In this document: positions 51,551-61,494 of the stretch, piece by piece
Position numbering within the stretch: position 1 is the stretch's first letter
Layout: each line of letters starts with the position of its first letter
From: Maricaulis sp.
Lineage (GTDB): Bacteria > Pseudomonadota > Alphaproteobacteria > Caulobacterales > Maricaulaceae
Assembly: GCA_017643585.1 (NCBI GenBank)
Contig: JAEPND010000006.1
Span: 117,066-181,065 of the forward strand
Reading direction: 5' to 3'
Length of the DNA: 64,000 nucleotides
Notes under the pieces: generated by a model
What the model saw: only the letters and a program-made list of their open reading frames with translations
Told to the model about the DNA's origin: nothing
Databases searched by the model: none
Program-made: the position numbers and the translations under genes

Positions 51551-52920
51551 CAGTTCTCAACCCTTCGCATCAACGCGGTGATGCACTGGGCATACCGCTG
51601 TCGGATGTCGTCACCGGCCAGACAGCGACCATCTGTGACAACCTGCTTCCCCCCGACATAGACGCAATCAACCTGACGTCCACTCCCGGCGAACATCCAG
51701 CTGTCGAGAAGCGTGTCTTCCTGGCGGGCCAGAAGGGCCGTGGCATTGACGTCCAGGGTCACGAAATCAGCGCGCATGCCGACAGCAATCTGACCGGTGC
51801 GCTGGCCTAGCGCTGCTGCGCCACCCAGGGCACAGGATTGATACAGGGACTGGCCGAGATGCTCGCCGGGGTCGGCCAGAACATTGCGCTGACGCCGAAG
51901 AAGCCGCTGACCATATTCCAGCAATCGCAATTCCTCAGGCAGGTCGATGCGGATATGGCTATCAGAACCGATGCCCACACGGCCGCCTGCGCGCCGATAG
52001 TCATCCGCCGGGAAAATACCATCGCCGAGATTGGCCTCGGTCAGTGGGCACAAGCCTGCGACCGCGCCCGATCTCGCAACAGCGCGGGTCTCTTCGGCGG
52101 TCATATGGGTGGCGTGAACCAGGCACCAGCGCTGATCCAGCGCGACGGTGTCCATCAGCAAGTCCACCGGGCGACGGCCGTGTGCAGCCAGGCAATCCTC
52201 GACCTCCTGGGTCTGCTCGGCGATGTGGATGTGGATGGGGTCGGACGGCCTCAGCCCGGCGAGCCACCCAAGGTCCTCGAGATTGGCGGCGCGCAATGAA
52301 TGTGGTGCGACACCGAGGCGGGCGAAAGGTAGGTGTTCAAGGTGTCGCTGGCTGGCCTCGATCAGGGCGGCATATCTGTCCGGGTCGTTGAAAAACCGCC
52401 TTTGCCCCGCGTGCGTGGGCTTATTGCCAAAGCCCGCGCAGCGATAGAAGACCGGAAGCAGGGTGAGTGCGATCCCGCTGGTTTGCGCGGCGCGACAGAT
52501 GCGTCCGGACATCTCTGCCAGATCCGAGAAGGGTGTGCCATCGCGGTCATGGTGCAGATAGTGGAACTCCCCGACACTGGTGAAACCGGTTTCCAGCATC
52601 TCGCAATAAACAAGGGCGGCGATGGCCTCGACATCCCCAGGCGTAAGGTGGTCGTTAAAGGCGTACATGACTTCGCGCCAGGTCCAGAAACTGTCATCGC
52701 TTGTGCCGCGTTGTTCGGACAGTCCGGCCATGCCGCGTTGAAAGGCGTGGCTGTGAAGATTGGCCATTCCGGGCAAGGCGTGATCGTGCAGGGTGTCGCC
52801 GGGAAGACGCTCGGCCGCGGCCTCGCAGCTCCCGATCATGCCGTCAGGATTGATAGTGACGCGAACATTGCGGGACCACCCCTCGGGAAGCAGGGCGTGT
52901 TCGAAGAAGAATCCGGTCAT
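51550..52920 (-). CDS. hutF: Formimidoylglutamate deiminase
   Basis: A 456-residue amidohydrolase converting N-formimino-L-glutamate to N-formyl-L-glutamate and ammonia. It has the metal-binding LPGMANLHSHAFQRGM, an active-site FHYLHHDRDG segment, APHSLRAA, HIHIAEQTQEVEDC and GIGSDSHIRIDLPEELRLLEYGQRL. The presence of HutF with HutG shows the two-step route from formiminoglutamate, instead of a single HutG-type formiminoglutamase. It is divergent from hutI, with a HutC-like site between. Confidence 0.95.
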   Translation of the reverse strand: MTGFFFEHALLPEGWSRNVRVTINPDGMIGSCEAAAERLPGDTLHDHALPGMANLHSHAFQRGMAGLSEQRGTSDDSFWTWREVMYAFNDHLTPGDVEAIAALVYCEMLETGFTSVGEFHYLHHDRDGTPFSDLAEMSGRICRAAQTSGIALTLLPVFYRCAGFGNKPTHAGQRRFFNDPDRYAALIEASQRHLEHLPFARLGVAPHSLRAANLEDLGWLAGLRPSDPIHIHIAEQTQEVEDCLAAHGRRPVDLLMDTVALDQRWCLVHATHMTAEETRAVARSGAVAGLCPLTEANLGDGIFPADDYRRAGGRVGIGSDSHIRIDLPEELRLLEYGQRLLRRQRNVLADPGEHLGQSLYQSCALGGAAALGQRTGQIAVGMRADFVTLDVNATALLARQEDTLLDSWMFAGSGRQVDCVYVGGKQVVTDGRCLAGDDIRQRYAQCITALMRRVEN

Positions 52921-52963
52921 GTTTCAGTCCTGCCTCTGGACAAGAATCTCGAGCCTTGTTTAA

Positions 52964-52975
52964 TTGTATAGACAA
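52964..52975. promoter_or_regulatory. Candidate HutC operator TTGTATAGACAA
   Basis: The 12-bp site TTGTATAGACAA lies between divergent hutF (44 bases from its start) and hutI (36 bases from its start). It differs from the symmetric TGTATATACA-type core described for Pseudomonas HutC by one base. The regulator is encoded in the same locus. Binding is inferred. Confidence 0.6.
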
Positions 52976-53011
52976 AAATTGGTTTGCGAACCCCAAACAC
53001 GATGATCTCTC

Positions 53012-54220
53012 ATGCGCATCGACACTCTGATAACTGACGCCCGCATCGCTAGCATGGTTCCCGGTGATACGCCCTATGGCGTCATCGAGGACGGTGCCAT
53101 CGCCATTTCCGGCAATACGATCTCTTGGGTGGGCGAGCGACGTGATGCGCCCACGGCGTTTGAAAACGCATACTCGCTGGAAGGGCGCTGGGTCACACCG
53201 GCGCTGATTGATTGCCACACCCACCTGGTGTTTGCCGGTGATCGATCGGATGAATACGAGCGCCGCCTCGCCGGTGAGAGTTATGCCGAGATCGCCAAAT
53301 CCGGCGGCGGCATCGCGAAAACAGTGGAAGCCACCCGCCAGGCGAATTCCGCCCAGCTCGCTGCCGCGGCCCTGCGCCGTCTGGAAGCGCTGGCCGAGGA
53401 GGGCGTCGGCACGGTCGAGATCAAGTCGGGCTATGGCCTGACCATCGACAGCGAGCTGACCATGCTGAAGGCCGCGCGTGGGGCGGGGATCGCTTCGGGC
53501 ATGCGGGTTTCGCCGACGCTTCTGGCCGCGCATTCAATCCCCCGGGAATACCAGGGTCGGTCTGGCGCCTATATCGACGAGGTCTGTATTCCGCTGGTGC
53601 GCCAGGCCGCCCAGGAGGGGCTGGCCGATGCGGTGGATGCTTATTGCGAGGGCATTGCCTTTTCGCCGGAGGAAACCCGTCGGCTGTTCATCGCAGCCAA
53701 GGCCGCAGGCCTGCCGGTCAAACTTCATGCGGACCAGCTATCCGACTCAGGCGGTGCGCGTCTGGTGGCAGAATTTGGCGGTCTTTCGGCCGATCACGTT
53801 GAATACACAAGCGATGACGGGCTTCAGGCCATGGCCGAGGCCGGGACGGTCGCCGTTATCCTGCCCGGTGCTTTCTACTCTATCGGTGAGACACAGAAAC
53901 CGCCGGTGGCGCGCATGCGCGAGCTGGGCGTTCCCATGGCGGTGTCGACCGACAGCAATCCGGGCTCTTCGCCTATGGTCTCGCTGCTGACGGCGGCCAA
54001 CATGGCCTGCACACTGTTCGGCTTCACGGTCGAGGAGGCTGTGGCTGGCATGACGCGGGAAGCGGCCCGGGCCCTGGGGCTGCAGGACAAGCTGGGCACC
54101 ATTGAAACCGGCAAGATCGCGGATCTGGCTGTATGGGACATCGAACGCCCGGCAGAGCTGGTGCAATGGATCGGACGGCGACCGCTGCATGGTCGCATCC
54201 TTGAAGGAGAGTGGGTATAA
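53012..54220 (+). CDS. hutI: Imidazolonepropionase
   Basis: A 402-residue amidohydrolase opening the imidazolone ring to give formiminoglutamate. Key segments are [36 protein letters not shown] (metal-binding HxH), [54 protein letters not shown] and [10 protein letters not shown]. It is divergent from hutF; its stop overlaps the hutH start by one base. No strong ribosome-binding site precedes the ATG. Confidence 0.96.
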   Translation: MRIDTLITDARIASMVPGDTPYGVIEDGAIAISGNTISWVGERRDAPTAFENAYSLEGRWVTPALIDCHTHLVFAGDRSDEYERRLAGESYAEIAKSGGGIAKTVEATRQANSAQLAAAALRRLEALAEEGVGTVEIKSGYGLTIDSELTMLKAARGAGIASGMRVSPTLLAAHSIPREYQGRSGAYIDEVCIPLVRQAAQEGLADAVDAYCEGIAFSPEETRRLFIAAKAAGLPVKLHADQLSDSGGARLVAEFGGLSADHVEYTSDDGLQAMAEAGTVAVILPGAFYSIGETQKPPVARMRELGVPMAVSTDSNPGSSPMVSLLTAANMACTLFGFTVEEAVAGMTREAARALGLQDKLGTIETGKIADLAVWDIERPAELVQWIGRRPLHGRILEGEWV

Positions 54221-55737
54221 TGGCGGTACTTATCCAACCGGGCCAGATGACGCTGGCCGACTGGCGCGAGATCTATCGCGGTGCCGAAGTCGCGCTTTCA
54301 GATGCCGCCAAAACAGGTGTCGATGCGTCGGCGAAGACGGTGGAAGACCTGATCGCTTCCGGCCGCGCGGTCTATGGTCTCAATACCGGTTTCGGCAAGC
54401 TGGCCCAGACGCGTATCGCGGATGATGAGCTGGCTGTTCTGCAGGAACGTCTGGTCCTCTCCCACGCCGCCGGTGTCGGTGAACCGCTGGGCCGTGATGT
54501 CACGCGGCTATTGATGAGCCTGAAGATTTCCAGCCTGTCGCGTGGTGCCTCGGGCATTCGCTGGTCAACGATCAAGGCACTGGAAGCCATGCTGAAGGCC
54601 GATGTCCTGCCGGTTGTTCCGGCGCGCGGTTCGGTGGGCGCTTCCGGCGACCTAGCTCCGCTGGCGCATATGTCCGCCGCGCTGATCGGGTCTGGCGAGG
54701 CGTTCTGCAAGGGCGAACGACTGCCTGCTCGCGAGGCACTGGCCAAGGCCGGTCTCGAACCGGTTCAGCTGGGGCCGAAGGAAGGCCTGGCCTTGCTTAA
54801 CGGCACACAGTGTTCAACGGCACTGGCGCTGGCAGGTCTGTTTGAAGCCGAGAACGCCTACCGGAACACGCTGCTGTCCGGTGCACTCTCGGTCGATGCG
54901 GCCAAGGGCTCTGTGGCGCCGTTTGATCCGCGCATTCATGCGCTGCGCGGCCATCAGGGCCAGATCGATGCGGCTGCGGCCCTGCGCGGCCTGCTCGATG
55001 GTTCGCATATACTCGACAGTCACACCGGTTGTGAGAAAATCCAGGACCCGTACTGCCTGCGCTGCCAGCCCCAGGTCATGGGGGCGGTGCTGGGTATTCT
55101 TCGCCAGGCCGGTGAGACCCTTCAGACCGAAGCCAATGCGGTCACCGATAATCCGCTGGTTTTCTCGAAAGAGGGCGATGCGATTTCCGGCGGTAATTTC
55201 CACGCTGAACCGGTGGCGTTCGCTGCCGACCAGATCGCCATGGCGGTCTGTGAAATCGGCTCGATCTCTGAACGGCGCGTGGCGCTACTGACGGACCCGG
55301 CCGTCTCCGGACTGCCGGCTTTTCTGACGCCCAATCCGGGCATCAATTCAGGGTTCATGATCGCACATGTCACGGCAGCCGCCCTGGTCAGCGAGAACAA
55401 GCAGAAAGCCTATCCGGCCTCCGTCGACTCGATCCCGACCAGTGCCAACCAGGAAGACCATGTCTCCATGGCCACGCACGGCGCTTATCGCCTGCTGCAG
55501 ATGACGCAGAACCTGCGTGATGTGGTGGCGGTCGAGCTTTTGTGCGGTGCCCAGGGCGCGGATTTCCACGCACCGGTGAAATCATCGGCCAGGCTGGAGA
55601 CCGCCAAATCTCGCCTGCGCCGGGATGTGCCGGCCTATAGTGATGACCGCTATTTCGCTGATGACATCAATGCAGCCTCTGCGCTGATCGCCTCGGGCGA
55701 GCTGGTGGCGGACCTGGATCTGCCGGGCGTGGCATAA
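54220..55737 (+). CDS. hutH: Histidine ammonia-lyase
   Basis: A 505-residue ammonia-lyase converting histidine to urocanate. The self-forming MIO cofactor tripeptide Ala141-Ser-Gly143 sits in [15 protein letters not shown], with [11 protein letters not shown] (catalytic Tyr region) upstream and [15 protein letters not shown] and [13 protein letters not shown] downstream. ATG 54220 is used, with AAGGAG upstream; a GTG at 54211 is possible. It overlaps hutI and hutG by one base each. Confidence 0.97.
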   Translation: MAVLIQPGQMTLADWREIYRGAEVALSDAAKTGVDASAKTVEDLIASGRAVYGLNTGFGKLAQTRIADDELAVLQERLVLSHAAGVGEPLGRDVTRLLMSLKISSLSRGASGIRWSTIKALEAMLKADVLPVVPARGSVGASGDLAPLAHMSAALIGSGEAFCKGERLPAREALAKAGLEPVQLGPKEGLALLNGTQCSTALALAGLFEAENAYRNTLLSGALSVDAAKGSVAPFDPRIHALRGHQGQIDAAAALRGLLDGSHILDSHTGCEKIQDPYCLRCQPQVMGAVLGILRQAGETLQTEANAVTDNPLVFSKEGDAISGGNFHAEPVAFAADQIAMAVCEIGSISERRVALLTDPAVSGLPAFLTPNPGINSGFMIAHVTAAALVSENKQKAYPASVDSIPTSANQEDHVSMATHGAYRLLQMTQNLRDVVAVELLCGAQGADFHAPVKSSARLETAKSRLRRDVPAYSDDRYFADDINAASALIASGELVADLDLPGVA

Positions 55738-56549
55738 TGGATGTCTATCAGCTCAGTGTTGGAACGGGACCGCTCGTGGTCTCGATGCCGCATTCGGGTC
55801 TGGCCGTTTCGCCGGGCCTTGAAGCGCGCCTGACTGAGCGGGCGAGGGCACTGCCCGATACAGACTGGCATATCCCGGAGCTCTACGACTTTCTGGGGGG
55901 GCTCAACGCCTCTGTGATCTGCGCGAACTATTCGCGGTATGTGGTGGATCTCAATCGTGATCCATCGGGTCAGTCGCTTTATCCGGGACAGGCCACGACC
56001 GGCCTTGTGCCCACGGAATTCTTCGATGGCGAGCCGCTCTATCTTGAGGGGCAGGCCCCTGACGCAACCGAGACCGAACAACGGCGCCAGGCTTTTCACG
56101 CGCCATATCATGAAGCCCTGTTCGACCTGATCGATCATGTCCGTGCGGTGCATGGCTACGCCGTTCTGTGGGACGCCCATTCCATCGCCAGCGTCGTGCC
56201 GCGCCTGTTTGACGGGCGTTTGCCCGATCTCAATCTGGGCACGAATACCGGCCAGTCCTGTGCGCCGGAGATCCAGAACGCTGCCGAGGCCGCCATGGCG
56301 GCAACCAGTGCCTACGAGACGATATCCAATGGCCGTTTCAAGGGCGGCTGGATCACCCGTCATTACGGTCAGCCGAAACACAATGTGCACGCCCTGCAAA
56401 TGGAGATCGCCCAGATCGCCTACATGACCGAGGGCGCGCCCTACACATTCGACGTGGACAAGGCCGAGCGCCTGCGTCCCGTCCTGAAATCCATCATCAA
56501 GGCCGCGCTTGACGCGGCGGCCCGCCTTCATGCCGGAGACAAGCCATGA
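55737..56549 (+). CDS. hutG: N-formylglutamate deformylase
   Basis: A 270-residue N-formylglutamate amidohydrolase releasing formate and glutamate from the HutF product. Conserved elements are [11 protein letters not shown] (metal His), [35 protein letters not shown], and [15 protein letters not shown] near the C terminus. It overlaps hutH by one base and hutU by 4, so the catabolic genes form one coupled unit. Confidence 0.94.
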   Translation: MDVYQLSVGTGPLVVSMPHSGLAVSPGLEARLTERARALPDTDWHIPELYDFLGGLNASVICANYSRYVVDLNRDPSGQSLYPGQATTGLVPTEFFDGEPLYLEGQAPDATETEQRRQAFHAPYHEALFDLIDHVRAVHGYAVLWDAHSIASVVPRLFDGRLPDLNLGTNTGQSCAPEIQNAAEAAMAATSAYETISNGRFKGGWITRHYGQPKHNVHALQMEIAQIAYMTEGAPYTFDVDKAERLRPVLKSIIKAALDAAARLHAGDKP

Positions 56550-58216
56550 GCCATACCCGTATCGACAATGCCCGCGTCATTCGCGCCAAGACCGGCCCCG
56601 AGCTCGACGCCCTCAACTGGGCAGCCGAAGCGCCGCTGCGCATGTTGATGAATAATCTCGACCCGGATGTCGCGGAAAAGCCGGAAGAGCTGGTCGTTTA
56701 TGGCGGCATCGGCCGGGCAGCGCGCGACTGGGAGAGTTTCGATCGCATCGTCTCGACGCTAAAGCGCCTCAAGGAAGACGAGACCCTGTTGGTCCAGTCC
56801 GGCAAGCCGGTCGGTGTCTTTCGCACCCACAAGGATGCGCCGCGCGTCCTGCTGGCCAACTCCAACCTGGTCCCGAACTGGGCGAACTGGGAGCATTTCC
56901 GCGAGCTCGATCAGAAAGGCCTGATGATGTACGGCCAGATGACGGCCGGATCGTGGATCTATATCGGCTCTCAAGGCATTGTGCAGGGAACCTACGAGAC
57001 CTTCGTGGAGGCCGGGCGTCAGCATTACAATGGCGATCTGACCGGCAAGTGGATCCTGACCGGTGGCCTCGGTGGCATGGGCGGCGCCCAGCCGCTCGCC
57101 GCGACGATGGCCGGCGCCTGCATGCTGGCCGTGGAATGCCAGCCGAGCCGGATCGAGATGCGTCTGCGCACAGGATATCTGGATAAACAGGCCCATGATC
57201 TCGACGAGGCCCTGGCCATGATCAAAGACGCCTGCGCCAAAGGTGAGGCGATCTCGGTCGGTCTGCTGGGCAATGCGGCGGAGATTTTCCCGGAACTGGT
57301 CAAGCGCGGCGAGCGCCCGGACATGGTCACCGACCAGACCTCGGCCCATGACCCGGTCAATGGCTATTTGCCGCTGGGCTGGACGCTGGCGGAATGGGAA
57401 GCCAAGCGCGAAAGTGATCCGGAAGCGGTATCGGCTGCAGCCAAGAAATCCATGGCGATCCATGTGCGCGCCATGCTCGATTTCTGGAAGCAGGGTATCC
57501 CGACGCTCGATTACGGAAACAATATCCGCCAGATGGCGCAGGATGAGGGCGTCGAGGACGCGTTTGATTTCCCGGGCTTCGTGCCGGCCTACATCCGTCC
57601 GCTCTTCTGCCGGGGCATTGGCCCCTTCCGCTGGGCCGCGCTGTCCGGTGACCCGGAGGATATCTACAAGACCGACGCCAAGGTGAAGGAGTTGATTCCG
57701 GACAATCCGCACCTGCACCGCTGGCTGGATATGGCCAAGGAGCGCATCCATTTCCAGGGCCTGCCGGCGCGTATTTGCTGGGTTGGTCTGGGCGAACGCC
57801 ACAAGCTGGGCCTGGCCTTCAATGAGATGGTCAAAAATGGCGAGCTGTCAGCACCCGTCGTCATCGGCCGTGATCACCTGGACTCAGGCTCTGTGGCGAG
57901 CCCAAACCGTGAAACCGAGGCCATGATGGACGGCTCGGACGCCGTCGCCGACTGGCCTCTGCTCAACGCCCTGCTCAACACTGCTTCCGGCGCGACCTGG
58001 GTCTCGCTGCACCATGGTGGCGGCGTCGGCATGGGCTATTCACTGCACTCCGGCCAGGTCGTCATGGCCGACGGCACCGACGAGGCCGCAGAACGTGTGG
58101 GCCGCGTGTTGTGGAATGATCCAGGCACGGGCGTGATGCGCCATGCCGATGCAGGATACGAGATCGCGAAGGATTGCGCGCGCGAGCAGGGGCTGGATCT
58201 GCCGAGCGTGGATTAG
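56546..58216 (+). CDS. hutU: Urocanate hydratase
   Basis: A 556-residue NAD-dependent urocanase, the normal length. It contains [44 protein letters not shown] (NAD-binding glycine-rich segment), [15 protein letters not shown], and the active-site region [19 protein letters not shown] with the catalytic Cys, then [14 protein letters not shown]. Last gene of the hutI-H-G-U unit. No clear terminator follows within the next 60 bases. Confidence 0.97.
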   Translation: MSHTRIDNARVIRAKTGPELDALNWAAEAPLRMLMNNLDPDVAEKPEELVVYGGIGRAARDWESFDRIVSTLKRLKEDETLLVQSGKPVGVFRTHKDAPRVLLANSNLVPNWANWEHFRELDQKGLMMYGQMTAGSWIYIGSQGIVQGTYETFVEAGRQHYNGDLTGKWILTGGLGGMGGAQPLAATMAGACMLAVECQPSRIEMRLRTGYLDKQAHDLDEALAMIKDACAKGEAISVGLLGNAAEIFPELVKRGERPDMVTDQTSAHDPVNGYLPLGWTLAEWEAKRESDPEAVSAAAKKSMAIHVRAMLDFWKQGIPTLDYGNNIRQMAQDEGVEDAFDFPGFVPAYIRPLFCRGIGPFRWAALSGDPEDIYKTDAKVKELIPDNPHLHRWLDMAKERIHFQGLPARICWVGLGERHKLGLAFNEMVKNGELSAPVVIGRDHLDSGSVASPNRETEAMMDGSDAVADWPLLNALLNTASGATWVSLHHGGGVGMGYSLHSGQVVMADGTDEAAERVGRVLWNDPGTGVMRHADAGYEIAKDCAREQGLDLPSVD

Positions 58217-58280
58217 AGCCTTGAGAAAATAGGATTCACGCTCAGACTGCGCCTTACCTGTAATCGTCTGAGCGACATCT

Positions 58281-58682
58281 ATGTTTCGTTACGCTTGCAT
58301 TCTCACGCCTTTAGGGGTGTCCCTGTTTGCTTTCATGCTATTTGCCAAAATGATCCAGGGTGACGATCTGGGCGCTGGTATCAGCTACCTCTTCGTCGCT
58401 GGCGGTTGCGGGGTCGCAACCGTTCTGTGGGGGATAGGCATTGCAATGTCGCTTACCCGCCCGAGGCAATCGGTGACAGCGCCTGGCTTGCCAGGGTTCT
58501 TGGCGTGCGGAGGAGGATTGATGCTGCTTACCGGATTGGCCGGGTTGGCGTTGCGCTACGGATCCGCCGATTTTGACCCGTACCAATACCTCGAGATCAA
58601 TTGGCCCTTTCTGTCTTGGTTAGCCGTCTATTCTGGCCTTCTAACTGCGCTGGGCGGTCTCTCATTGCTTGGGCGAGAATAG
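58281..58682 (+). CDS. Small four-helix membrane protein, unknown function
   Basis: A 133-residue protein with four hydrophobic segments (about residues 6-25, 32-55, 68-88 and 108-128) joined by short polar loops. No recognised domain and no strong ribosome-binding site. Base composition is somewhat lower in GC than the hut genes, and codon use is less biased. It lies alone between hutU and an extragenic repeat cluster. Function unknown. Confidence 0.6.
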   Translation: MFRYACILTPLGVSLFAFMLFAKMIQGDDLGAGISYLFVAGGCGVATVLWGIGIAMSLTRPRQSVTAPGLPGFLACGGGLMLLTGLAGLALRYGSADFDPYQYLEINWPFLSWLAVYSGLLTALGGLSLLGRE

Positions 58683-58725
58683 CCCGCCGCCAAGCGGCAA
58701 TGCTCATCGTGGAAAAAACACAGCT

Positions 58726-58839
58726 TTGTCATCCCCGCCGGATGCCCCGCGAACGCGGGGCGCAGAGCGGGGACCCACTGCGACATGGATCCCGGATCTC
58801 CGCCCGGCTCAGGGCCGGGCATGCGTCCGGGATGACAAA
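58726..58839. repeat. Extragenic palindromic element 1
   Basis: Flanking 11-bp inverted arms TTTGTCATCCC (58726-58736) and GGGATGACAAA (58829-58839) enclose a GC-rich interior with further self-complementary pieces (CCCGCGAACGCGGGG and GCCCGGCTCAGGGCCGGGC). The GTCATCCC...GGGATGAC layout is typical of multi-copy intergenic elements in alphaproteobacteria. No coding frame here looks real. Confidence 0.75.
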
Positions 58840-58900
58840 CAGAGCGGACAAGCGGGGTGCTCCCCCAACCATTCTTGAATCTCATGCCGAGACCGGGCCA

Positions 58901-58970
58901 TATGGGGTTCCGCGCGTCAAGGGCCCGCAGGGCCGCGCGCGGTTTCACCCTTGACGCGCGAAACCCCATA
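58901..58970. repeat. Extragenic palindromic element 2 (23-bp arms)
   Basis: Left arm 58901-58923 and right arm 58948-58970 are inverted copies matching at 22 of 23 positions (core TTGACGCGCG), with a 24-base GC-rich loop region. The RNA would form a long hairpin. No T-run follows, so it is not an ordinary terminator. Confidence 0.8.
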
Positions 58971-59007
58971 CGGCGGACTGGCTGGCAGGACATTCAAGGC
59001 GAGATAT

Positions 59008-59130
59008 CTTCCCCTCCGGGGAAGTGCCGCAACGCAGTGGAGGCGAAGGGGGCGAGCGCAGCGAGCTGACCTCCGGACTTCGTCCTCCGGCCCCTCCGAC
59101 GGCTCTGCCGCCACCTCCCCGATGGGGAGG
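59008..59130. repeat. Extragenic palindromic element 3
   Basis: Bounded by two small hairpins, CTTCCCCTCCGGGGAAG (59008-59024) and CCTCCCCGATGGGGAGG (59114-59130), with purine/pyrimidine-alternating GC-rich sequence between. Together with elements 1 and 2 it fills the 478-base gap 58683-59160, in which no gene is supported. Confidence 0.7.
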
Positions 59131-59160
59131 GTGAGTGAAATTTGAAGCTCACGCAGCGGA

Positions 59161-59481
59161 TCAGTAATCCATCCGGTTTCCGTGTTCTCGCGCCCGTGCA
59201 AAAGTTTCTTCAAAGGTCTCACCCGTTATCTCGATAATTTCGAGCCCAGGCTCTGGGGCCGGCATGTTCTTCGTCCACTCGTCATGAACCAGGCTGGGCG
59301 GGCATTCATGCGGAGCATAAGCGGATCGATCATCCCAGGAATAATCGCCAGTAGTGGTCACGAAGACGAGCCGTTCCACGATGTCGCGATCGCGAACTTC
59401 ATAGAAATGGTCTCGCAGTTCCGGGTTATCAGTGACCCGGATCAGAACGTATTCGAGCGTTGATGCTTTGGTATCAGTCAC
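59161..59481 (-). CDS. Hypothetical protein
   Basis: A 106-residue acidic soluble protein (LEYVLIRVTDNPELRDHFYEVRDRDIVERLVFVTTTGDYSWDDRSAYAP...). No family was recognised. GTG 59481 is proposed as start because AGGGA lies 7 bases upstream; a TTG at 59508 would overlap the HAD gene by 8 bases but lacks a ribosome-binding site. It lies 19 bases downstream of the HAD phosphatase gene on the same strand and may be co-transcribed with it. Confidence 0.5.
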   Translation of the reverse strand: MTDTKASTLEYVLIRVTDNPELRDHFYEVRDRDIVERLVFVTTTGDYSWDDRSAYAPHECPPSLVHDEWTKNMPAPEPGLEIIEITGETFEETFARAREHGNRMDY

Positions 59482-59500
59482 GGAGCAATCCCTAACATGC

Positions 59501-60154
59501 TCATCCAAACGCCGCTTCTCTCACCGCGTGCAGATCCGTCATCACCACCTGGCACAGCGCCTCGATCTCGGCGACCGGCTCAATCAGGTCCGGGATCATC
59601 ACAGTTTGCATGCCGGCAGCGTGGGCGGCGCGGACGCCGGTGAAACTGTCTTCGAGGGCGAGGCAGTCGCTCGGATGCACACCCAGCTGGCTGGCGGCGC
59701 GCAGAAACGGTTCAGGATGCGGTTTGCCGTTGCGGACATCACAGCGGGTGACCAGGGTTTGCAGCCGGTCCAGCAAGCCAACGCGCTTCAGGCGCTCTGG
59801 CGCCGCCTGGCGGCTGGTCGAGGTGGCTACGGCCGCGGCGATACCGCGCGCATCCAGTGCATCCATCATCTCGAAAACACCGGGTTTGACCGGCACAGCA
59901 TCGGTCATGTGTGCGTCGAGAATGGCGTGCATTCGGGTATTGTAGGCATCAAAGGGAAAGTCCTTACCCAGCGCGTCCAGCATGAAATCGCGGCACTGGG
60001 CGTTGGGCACACCGACCTGGGAGCGGTGCAGGGCGTCGGTCATTTCGTGACCGAACTCGCGCGCCGCCTGTTTAATGGCGATGAGGTAGAGATTTTCCGT
60101 GTCCAGGAGGGTGCCGTCCATATCAAAGACAACAGCGCGAAACGGTTTGAGCAT
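59501..60154 (-). CDS. HAD-superfamily phosphatase (beta-phosphoglucomutase-like)
   Basis: A 217-residue HAD hydrolase. Motif I is FDMDGTLLDTE (nucleophile Asp11, acid/base Asp13), motif II TSTSRQAAPERL, motif III Lys in NGKPHPEPFLRAA, and motif IV LALEDSFTGVRAAHAAGM. The helical cap follows motif I. It probably dephosphorylates a sugar phosphate or similar metabolite, as in the PGM-like subgroup. ATG 60154 is used because it places motif I at residue 10; the upstream extension is unlike the family. Confidence 0.88.
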   Translation of the reverse strand: MLKPFRAVVFDMDGTLLDTENLYLIAIKQAAREFGHEMTDALHRSQVGVPNAQCRDFMLDALGKDFPFDAYNTRMHAILDAHMTDAVPVKPGVFEMMDALDARGIAAAVATSTSRQAAPERLKRVGLLDRLQTLVTRCDVRNGKPHPEPFLRAASQLGVHPSDCLALEDSFTGVRAAHAAGMQTVMIPDLIEPVAEIEALCQVVMTDLHAVREAAFG

Positions 60155-60277
60155 GAGCGGTCCGGAGGCGAGGCAACGAGGTGAGATAGCGACCTGACTG
60201 CCCGCCAAAGTCAAGCGGGATGACAATCCTCGCGCGTCGAATTAGATAGGCGGCAAGCATCTGATTTGGAGCGCGCA

Positions 60278-61480
60278 ATGTCGTCTGGCTTTTATGATTT
60301 CCTCAGCGGTGAACTCAAGCAGATCGAGGCCGATGGTCTCTACAAGCGCGAGCGCATCATTACCTCGGAACAGTTCTCCGAGATCGATGTGAACCAGGAT
60401 GGTGAGGACAGTCATGTCATCAATTTCTGCGCCAACAACTATCTCGGCCTGGCCAATCGCCCGGAGCTGATCGAGGCGGCCAAGGCGACGCTGGACACGC
60501 ATGGTTTCGGCGTGGCGTCGGTGCGCTTCATCTGTGGCACCCAGGACATTCACAAACAGCTCGAGGCCAAGATCGCCGAGTTTACCGGCTGCGAGGATGC
60601 GATCCTCTACGCCGCCGCGTTCGACGCCAATGGCGGCGTTTTCGAACCTCTGCTGGGGCCGGAAGACGCGATCATTTCCGACGCGCTGAACCATGCCTCC
60701 ATCATTGATGGCGTGCGCCTGTGCAAGGCCAAGCGCTATCGATATGCCAATTCCGACATGGATGCGCTGGAAGACCAGCTCAAACAGGCGCGTGCGGATG
60801 GCTGCCGTCACATCCTGATCGTCACCGATGGTGTGTTCTCGATGGATGGCTATATCGCCAAACTTCCCGAGATTGTCGCGTTGGCGGAAAAGTATGACGC
60901 GCTGACCATGGTGGATGATTGTCATGCGCACGGTTTCATGGGCGCGAAAGGCCGCGGCACGCCGGAACATTGCGGCGTGTTTGGCAAGATCGATATCGTC
61001 ACCGGGACGCTGGGCAAGGCGCTGGGTGGTGCGATGGGCGGTTTCACCGCTGGTCGCAAGGAAGTCATCGACATGCTGCGCCAGCGTTCGCGGCCTTATC
61101 TCTTCTCCAACTCACTGGCCCCGTCCATTGTCGGCGCATCGCTCAAGGCGCTGGACATGGTCAATGAGGGTGATGATCTGCGCGCCCGCCTGTTCGACAA
61201 TGCCAAGCGTTTCCGTGCCGGCATGAGCGCCGCCGGTTTTGACCTGCTGCCGGGCGAACACCCGATCATTCCGGTGATGCTGGGCGATGCCGCCCTGTCC
61301 CAGCAGATGGCGAGCAAGCTGATGGAAGAGGGCGTTTATGTGATCGGCTTCTTCTATCCGGTCGTGCCCAAGGGCCAGGCGCGTATCCGCACACAGATGT
61401 CGGCCGCCCACACCCCGGACATGATCGACCGTGCAGTTGCAGCCTTTACCAAAGTGGGCAAGGATCTGGGTGTGATCTAG
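60278..61480 (+). CDS. kbl: Glycine C-acetyltransferase (2-amino-3-ketobutyrate CoA ligase)
   Basis: A 400-residue PLP enzyme of the alpha-oxoamine synthase family, almost exactly the length of E. coli Kbl. The PLP lysine is Lys247 in [16 protein letters not shown]; other matches are [40 protein letters not shown] and [11 protein letters not shown]. It makes glycine and acetyl-CoA from 2-amino-3-ketobutyrate. The usual partner, threonine dehydrogenase, is not adjacent; an FAD oxidoreductase follows by 14 bases. ATG 60278 is favoured over an in-frame TTG at 60266. Confidence 0.9.
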   Translation: MSSGFYDFLSGELKQIEADGLYKRERIITSEQFSEIDVNQDGEDSHVINFCANNYLGLANRPELIEAAKATLDTHGFGVASVRFICGTQDIHKQLEAKIAEFTGCEDAILYAAAFDANGGVFEPLLGPEDAIISDALNHASIIDGVRLCKAKRYRYANSDMDALEDQLKQARADGCRHILIVTDGVFSMDGYIAKLPEIVALAEKYDALTMVDDCHAHGFMGAKGRGTPEHCGVFGKIDIVTGTLGKALGGAMGGFTAGRKEVIDMLRQRSRPYLFSNSLAPSIVGASLKALDMVNEGDDLRARLFDNAKRFRAGMSAAGFDLLPGEHPIIPVMLGDAALSQQMASKLMEEGVYVIGFFYPVVPKGQARIRTQMSAAHTPDMIDRAVAAFTKVGKDLGVI

Positions 61481-61494
61481 AAGGATTTGCGGTC

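Noticed and set aside
58601-59222. Several short open frames across the repeat cluster
   Set aside because: They follow the inverted repeats on both strands and repeat the same residues, so they arise from the palindromes rather than from a gene.
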